25,245 nucleotides of DNA from assembly GCA_003525075.1 (NCBI GenBank), contig DQFO01000007.1, positions 4,169 through 29,413 on the forward strand, written 5' to 3'. The notes below the pieces were generated by a model. It worked only from the letters and a program-made list of their open reading frames with translations. It was not told the origin of the DNA and did not search any database. A program made the translations under genes and the position numbers. Positions 23,532-25,245 of the stretch are shown here, in pieces (position 1 is the first letter of the stretch; every line of letters begins with the position of its first letter). Source of the stretch: Clostridiales bacterium (lineage in GTDB: Bacteria; Bacillota; Clostridia; TANB77; CAG-508).

Positions 23532-25035
23532 TTGAATAAATTATTTAAAAGTTTTGTAATAGTAGTTACAATGCTTTTTTTATTATCTCCTATATGTTTT
23601 GGGGCAACTCCTGAACTAAAAAAACAAATAAAAAAAGAAGATGGATCATTATTTGAAAAAATTATTGCTGAATGTATTGGTGGAATTGCTGAAACAGTAC
23701 TAGATTTTACAACACGGAGAAAAAGCAAATGTAGGATTTAAAGATTATGACGAACTTATTTTTAATAATAAGCAATCAAATGATAGTTTATCTCCATTCA
23801 CAGATGAATTATGGACTAAAACAATGAAATGGTATCAAATTTTTAGTATTATTTCTGGCACACTAATACTAATTGCAGTATTTATATTGGCTTTTAAGAT
23901 GATAAATGCAGGTATGAATACAACTAGGAAAAATGAAGTAAAAGAAAATTTGATGCGTTTATGTTTTGGTGGTGTTGCAATAGCTCTTGCTCCCCTATTT
24001 ATTAGATTTTTATTGTATATAAATAATAGTCTAGTATATTTATTGGTTACAGCAGCCAATACTGGAACACTTGATGCAACATTAGGAAACTCTATGCTAA
24101 CAAGTATAAAAACTGGAAATGCAATTTCAACAGCCCTTGTAATTGCAATGTTTATATATTTATTTGTAAAATTAAATATTAAATTTATAGTTAGACAATT
24201 TACAATTATAATATTTACTATTTTTACACCTATTGCTGCTGGACTTTGGATAATAAATAAAAATGTAACTGCTGCTAGTATTTGGGCTGGTCAAATTATT
24301 ATGAATATTTTTATGCAATTTATATATTGTTTTTTATTTTTAATATATCTTGCATTTTTGCCAGCTGGTGGTGGCTGGGCCATCTCTTTAATATGGGCTA
24401 TGATGATACTTCCACTTGCTGATACACTACAAAATTGTTTGCAAAATCTAACTTCAAGAATTGCCGGCATTGATAATGAACAAATGACAAACAGAGTTCT
24501 TGGAACAGGTGCTATGCTTGGTTTTGGATTAGGTGCTATTAAAGAACAATTTAAAACTCCTGATATTCCAAGTAAATCATCTAACAATGGAACTGATAAT
24601 AATTCTAATAATGGACTAAAAGGCATTATATCAAGAGCAAAATCATTTATAAATCCAGTAACAAACTTATCTGATGAGAAAGATTACAATGGAAATATAA
24701 ATCCTATAAGGGATGTAATAACACCTACAAAGGAAAATAAACAGGAAAATGTAACAATGCCTAAATCAAAAATAGATAACAAAGATAATATAAGCAATGG
24801 AAAAATAACTCCAAAATCAGTAGTTAAGAATGTTGCAAGTGCTGGATTTAAAGGAACAAAAGCTTATTTAAGTGCAGGAGCAAAAATGGCTGAAGGAGAT
24901 TTTAGTTCATACAAATATAAAAAACAACCATCTTCAAAAAATAACAAGTCTATGCAAAATACTGAATATTTAAACAATATAAATAGTTTGCAGAAAGGGG
25001 CTGAAAATGAGTTTAAAGGAAAAAACGAAGAATGA
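23532..25035 (+). CDS. VirB6/TrbL-like channel protein, read through a +1 shift at CGG
   Basis: The start is TTG 23532 with GGAGGTGA at 23519-23526. A signal peptide (~1-24, LLSPICFGA) is followed by FEKIIAECIGGIAETVLDF. The zero frame meets CGG at 23715 and stops soon after; skipping C 23715 joins it to a 400-residue reading frame, about 500 residues in all. The shifted part has about six membrane helices (for example IFSIISGTLILIAVFILAF, the IAMFIYLFVKL region and the LIWAMMILPLA region), then a long hydrophilic tail rich in N, K and S. This is the VirB6/TrbL polytopic channel layout, in the expected place after VirB4. Family call is by topology and order. Confidence 0.75.
23715..23718 (+). 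other. +1 shift site 7 (CGGA) in the VirB6-like gene
   Basis: TTT ACA ACA, then C, then GGA GAA AAA GCA. Zero frame stops at TAA 23739-23741; the shifted frame runs open to 25035. Confidence 0.8.
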
Positions 25036-25245
25036 AATCAAAAAGAAATTCAAGAAAATCGTTTTTAAAATAATTAAACCATTTATCCCATTTTTAATTG
25101 TAATTTTTTTAATTGTTTTAGCAGTATGTACCGTAGTAGACTCTATGTTTACAACTGAAGATGATATGCAAATGGCTGAAAAACTTTCAAGCGAAGATTA
25201 CGAAGCACAATATGCAGAATGGCTAAAAGATAAAGAAACAACACC
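25007..25245 (+). CDS. Start of a bitopic conjugation membrane protein (partial)
   Basis: The first 79 codons are in the window. ATG 25007 has AAAGGGG upstream and overlaps the end of the VirB6-like gene. A basic N terminus (KEKTKNEIKKKFKK) precedes one membrane helix (~25-44, IPFLIVIFLIVLAV), and the exported part begins with an acidic, helical stretch. In related elements this position holds the wall-opening lysozyme/NlpC-P60 or CHAP transfer protein; that part would lie beyond the window. No in-frame CGG in the visible part. Confidence 0.7.
   Translation, partial: MSLKEKTKNEIKKKFKKIVFKIIKPFIPFLIVIFLIVLAVCTVVDSMFTTEDDMQMAEKLSSEDYEAQYAEWLKDKETT

Larger units (their letters stand above)
18922..25245. 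mobile_element. Integrative and conjugative element (left end; runs off the window)
   Basis: The element starts at a tRNA-Lys 3' fragment and carries a DUF3789 micro-protein, a replication-type HTH protein and a type IV secretion operon in the order pilin, PrgI, VirB4-N, VirB4, VirB6-like, bitopic protein. All its genes are on the plus strand. Because the tRNA fragment is on the minus strand and lacks its 5' half, the intact tRNA-Lys and probably the integrase, relaxase and coupling protein lie to the right, outside the window. Element identity is strong; the right end is unknown. Confidence 0.88.

Noticed and set aside
20337..23741. The broken pilin, virB4 and virB6 genes as ordinary pseudogenes
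   Set aside because: Random decay would mix insertions, deletions and stops in any phase. All seven lesions are one C at a codon boundary before GG, and the frames between them are otherwise perfect. I keep them as recoded CDS with the artefact caveat.
1..25245. CRISPR arrays, insertion sequences, riboswitches
   Set aside because: I saw no regularly spaced direct repeats with unique spacers, no transposase, and no conserved riboswitch core in the leaders.

Overview
The window reads as AT-rich DNA (roughly a quarter G+C by eye) from a low-GC Firmicute, probably an uncultured anaerobic clostridial lineage. Strong Shine-Dalgarno sites, frequent TTG/GTG starts, ComEA, a LytR-CpsA-Psr protein, YkvI, DUF5711, CapA and DUF2207 proteins all fit. 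I cannot name the species.

Layout. Positions 1-34 are the 3' end of a tRNA (best match initiator tRNA-fMet), followed by two hairpin terminators. 247-2178 is an unusual soluble AAA+ protease joining a ClpC-like N domain and D1 ATPase to an FtsH-type M41 peptidase. 2227-18877 is ordinary chromosome dominated by envelope functions: ComEA (-), a D,D-carboxypeptidase (+), then a minus-strand block with LCP wall-polymer ligase, CvpA, DUF5711, YkvI, a GldA/GldF/GldG-like ABC export operon, a prepilin/Ig/SUMF1 surface protein and an ABC-F ATPase, and finally CapA and DUF2207 genes on the plus strand. All these genes are intact.

At 18922-18966 lies a 3' half of tRNA-Lys(CTT) on the minus strand, broken exactly at the anticodon loop. 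This is the attachment-site scar of an integrative and conjugative element (ICE) that fills the rest of the window and runs off the right edge. Next to it are six 10-bp-phased TTTRAAAR units and TTGGTGCA repeats, then a DUF3789 micro-protein, a helix-turn-helix replication-type protein carrying three exact 24-bp iteron-like repeats, and a Gram-positive type IV secretion operon: small membrane protein, VirB2-like pilin, PrgI, a VirB4-N-like protein, VirB4, VirB6/TrbL-like channel and the start of a bitopic membrane protein.

The most striking observation is in that operon. Three of its genes (pilin, VirB4, VirB6-like) are broken by seven frameshifts, and all seven are the same event: one extra C placed exactly at a codon boundary before a glycine GGT/GGA codon, so that the zero-frame codon is CGG. 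Skipping the C (or reading CGGT/CGGA as one four-base codon) restores full-length, motif-perfect proteins of about 126, 604 and 500 residues. No other kind of lesion is present, no ICE gene has an in-frame CGG that is read normally, and the ~5,850 chromosomal codons in the window hold a single in-frame CGG. This looks like systematic +1 recoding at CGG, or quadruplet decoding, confined to conjugation genes. A technical artefact must be excluded first, but constant strand and constant codon phase argue against one.
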